A DNA stretch of 25,663 bases from a virus: positions 1-25,663 of the IMG/VR virus record IMGVR_UViG_3300009506_000175. One strand, 5' to 3'. Below the pieces are notes generated by a model, which did not search any database, was not told the DNA's origin, and worked only from the letters and a program-made list of their open reading frames with translations. Position numbers and translations under genes: made by a program. Within the stretch, counting starts at the first letter, position 1; every line of letters starts with the position of its first letter. Shown piece after piece: positions 24,282 to 25,663 of this stretch.

Positions 24282-24656
24282 TCAATCTATTTTAAATATT
24301 ACTGAAAATGTATAGCTGGGGCCAGGAGAAATATCCAGAAAGGCTGGTAACCTGTTATCTTTTCCTAAGACTTTATGCTTACGGAGTATAGATAAGTTAT
24401 TATTAAACGTTTCCTCTGAAATCCCCAGACTATTACACATATCTCTTCTGTTTTCTGTAGAGAACACCAAGACAGATCTTAGATCTTTCACTGAATCTTT
24501 CATTCTAAAACTATCAAAATTCTTCATAATTTCAGCTAATACATCCAATTCTCTAGGTCTAAGCTGATTTAAAGGCTTAAAGTTAGCCATCAAATCAAGT
24601 AACTGTCTGAAGAAATTAATCTTCGTTGTTCTCACTGGTATCTGCATCGTCGTCAT
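24282..24656 (-). CDS. Helix-turn-helix DNA-binding protein
   Basis: This 124-aa protein has LRPRELDVLAEIM at 32-44, a typical first helix of a winged or LuxR-like HTH, then NRRDMCNSLGISEETFNNNLSILRKHKVL (69-97), a clear helix-turn-helix with the recognition helix around NNNLSILRK. It could regulate phage transcription, or serve as the small terminase subunit, which also binds DNA through an HTH and is otherwise missing here. The start is either 24656 or the ATG at 24647; both overlap the upstream gene (41 or 32 nt). I recall similar proteins near terminase genes of Bacteroidota phages. Confidence 0.75.
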   Translation of the reverse strand: MTTMQIPVRTTKINFFRQLLDLMANFKPLNQLRPRELDVLAEIMKNFDSFRMKDSVKDLRSVLVFSTENRRDMCNSLGISEETFNNNLSILRKHKVLGKDNRLPAFLDISPGPSYTFSVIFKID

Positions 24657-24906
24657 ATTTTAAATTCTTATCTAGTAAATGCCAGAATTTAGGTAATGCA
24701 GTCTTAGGATTTTCAAATTCTGATACTTTTGCATTTGCAACCAGTGGACTCTTATTCACCAATACAAACTTCAAAGAATCTCCATCTACTCCCATATACC
24801 TAACTCTTGTGCCATCTTCTGTAATATAAGTCTTACCTACATCATAGAACTCAGCTACTACTAGATTCCCAGAATTATCTTCATAAATATTCTCAAAATT
24901 CAACAT
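24616..24906 (-). CDS. Small acidic hypothetical protein, 96 aa
   Basis: The first 55 residues form a beta-rich region (NLVVAEFYDVGKTYITEDGTRVRYMGV, broken here as GNLVVAEF and TRVRYMGVDGDSLKFVLVN), followed by FENPKTALPKFWHLL and an acidic tail rich in Asp and Glu. No family is recognised. It is coupled to the GroES-like gene by a TAATG overlap, and its acidic tail is encoded where it overlaps the helix-turn-helix gene. Confidence 0.7.
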   Translation of the reverse strand: MLNFENIYEDNSGNLVVAEFYDVGKTYITEDGTRVRYMGVDGDSLKFVLVNKSPLVANAKVSEFENPKTALPKFWHLLDKNLKYDDDADTSENNED

Positions 24907-25241
24907 TATCCAATTAATTTTACTTTATTAACCTTTTTCAACTTCTCATCATAATTATCAGGTGATACAGCTAGAGCTACAGCATTTCTGTAAATCAATC
25001 CTATTCTCTGCTCATTAACCTTAAAACTATTTACTCCACCAATTATTTCAAAAATAATATCACCAGGCTGTAAATCTTCAATCTTATTACCTACTGCAAG
25101 AATTGTGATCTTTTCTGCAATAGATTCAGTTTCCACATCATCTGGGAGTATAATATCAGAGTTTCTTTTCTTTTCTTCAATCTCTACTAAGATACCATCT
25201 CCTCTCAAAATAACCTTACTTAAATCTTTAATTCGTTCCAT
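24906..25241 (-). CDS. GroES-like co-chaperonin
   Basis: The 111-aa protein has the GroES layout: an N-terminal strand with LRGDGILVEIEE (12-23), a shortened mobile loop holding DIILPDD (29-35) whose Ile-Ile-Leu stands where GroES has the Ile-Val-Leu that contacts GroEL, an ILAVGNK strand (47-53), QPGDIIFE (58-65), and a C-terminal IGLIYRNAVALAV (80-92) like the last strands of Cpn10. It should form a heptameric lid for host GroEL and help fold phage proteins, as T4 gp31 does for its capsid protein. No GroEL gene is present. It overlaps the 64-aa gene by 14 nt. Confidence 0.82.
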   Translation of the reverse strand: MERIKDLSKVILRGDGILVEIEEKKRNSDIILPDDVETESIAEKITILAVGNKIEDLQPGDIIFEIIGGVNSFKVNEQRIGLIYRNAVALAVSPDNYDEKLKKVNKVKLIG

Positions 25242-25422
25242 ACTTACTTTTTGCGTTTACTTCAATTACTAAATTCTCTTTGTCCTCAACAACTTCATAC
25301 GTTCTACCTTCCTTATTATACTTCCAAGTTTCCAACATACTCATAAAAGTGTTTAAAACTTCTTCATACTTAGAAGGTGAATCAACTTTTACTTTAAATC
25401 CCACGTTAATCTTTTTTTTCAT
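25228..25422 (-). CDS. Small hypothetical protein, 64 aa
   Basis: The product has a beta-alpha-beta pattern (INVGFKVKVDSP, then EEVLNTFMSMLETWKY, then TYEVVEDKENLVIEVNAK) that could be a small ferredoxin-like fold. No function is recognised. It overlaps both neighbours by 14-17 nt within the first operon. Confidence 0.7.
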   Translation of the reverse strand: MKKKINVGFKVKVDSPSKYEEVLNTFMSMLETWKYNKEGRTYEVVEDKENLVIEVNAKSKYGTN

Positions 25423-25606
25423 CTTTTATATAAGGTGTAGTTCCACTATAGAAAATACTCCCTTTCTTCCTTCGTCTCAAATACTGCGTAACTGCTTTAC
25501 GCTTCAATCTAAATTCTTCGAAATCCATACCCTCAGGTCTTTCTCCTCTTATCAATTTGGAGATTTCCTCAGCAGTAGGTTTCTTGTTTAATTCTTCTTC
25601 CTCCAT
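25406..25606 (-). CDS. Small basic hypothetical protein, first gene of the operon, 66 aa
   Basis: The acidic start (MEEEELNKKPTAEEISKLI) is followed by a very basic helix (EFRLKRKAVTQYLRRRKKG at about 31-49) and a polar end. The basic helix suggests nucleic-acid binding, but no family is recognised. Its ATG lies 15 nt downstream of the -7 box at 25622. Confidence 0.7.
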   Translation of the reverse strand: MEEEELNKKPTAEEISKLIRGERPEGMDFEEFRLKRKAVTQYLRRRKKGSIFYSGTTPYIKDEKKD

Positions 25607-25621
25607 ATATTGTTATTTTTA

Positions 25622-25653
25622 CAAATATAATACATTTTTTTCCAATTTCCAAA
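25622..25653 (-). promoter_or_regulatory. Bacteroidota-type promoter for the packaging operon
   Basis: Minus-strand TTTG (25650-25653), 20 nt, then TATATTTG (25622-25629), followed by an A/T-rich start and the ATG at 25606. The layout is the same as at the other three intergenic sites. Confidence 0.85.
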
Positions 25654-25663
25654 TTTTTACCAC

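Noticed and set aside
1-25663. CRISPR array, tRNA genes, retroelement (DGR) or integrase
   Set aside because: I saw no regular repeat-spacer pattern, no cloverleaf, no reverse transcriptase and no recombinase. Repetition in fibre genes is irregular Ser/Thr/Gly-type sequence.

Overview
The window is 25.7 kb of a tailed double-stranded DNA phage genome carrying the packaging and virion-morphogenesis genes. All supported genes lie on the minus strand, so transcription runs from high to low coordinates. The DNA is AT-rich. Four intergenic sites match the promoter of Bacteroidota housekeeping RNA polymerase (TTTG, 20 nt, TAnnTTTG), and most gene starts lack an evident Shine-Dalgarno sequence. The host is therefore almost certainly a member of the Bacteroidota. 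The terminase (732 aa), portal (788 aa) and major capsid (508 aa) have the sizes, order and motif style of crAss-like phages (Crassvirales, short-tailed). I place the phage there, or close by, with about 70% confidence; I ran no database search.

Layout in the direction of transcription. (1) 25606 to 19747: one promoter, then a compact operon of small proteins, a GroES-like co-chaperonin, a helix-turn-helix protein, three small or medium unknowns, a nucleoside 2-deoxyribosyltransferase-like protein, a MazZ-type dATP/dGTP diphosphohydrolase-like protein, a RusA-like nuclease, a small unknown, and the large terminase. (2) 19699 to 16243: a second promoter, the portal, a possible small overlapping gene, and a DnaQ-like 3'-5' exonuclease with a zinc ribbon. 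(3) 16167 to 10261: a third promoter, a scaffold-like protein, the major capsid protein, a GC-rich hairpin, a virion-associated unknown, a tail-ring or connector-like protein, a beta-rich structural protein and a one-helix membrane protein, closed by a terminator. (4) 10137 to 1: a fourth promoter directly behind that terminator, then a small unknown, an 891-aa fibre, a Cys-rich 654-aa beta protein, several tiny proteins, a 591-aa structural protein, a CxxCxxCC (YkgJ-type) protein, a 627-aa fibre or adhesin, a small coiled-coil protein and a truncated structural gene at the window edge.

Together the genes cover DNA preparation for packaging (terminase, RusA-like nuclease, exonuclease), prohead assembly (portal, scaffold, capsid, perhaps helped by the co-chaperonin), head-tail joining, and host-binding fibres. 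Genes are packed tightly. Six junctions share a single nucleotide in a TAATG stop/start overlap, and the largest gene-free gap is about 120 nt, so no stretch over 300 bases lacks a gene. No tRNA, CRISPR array, insertion sequence, integrase or attachment site was seen.
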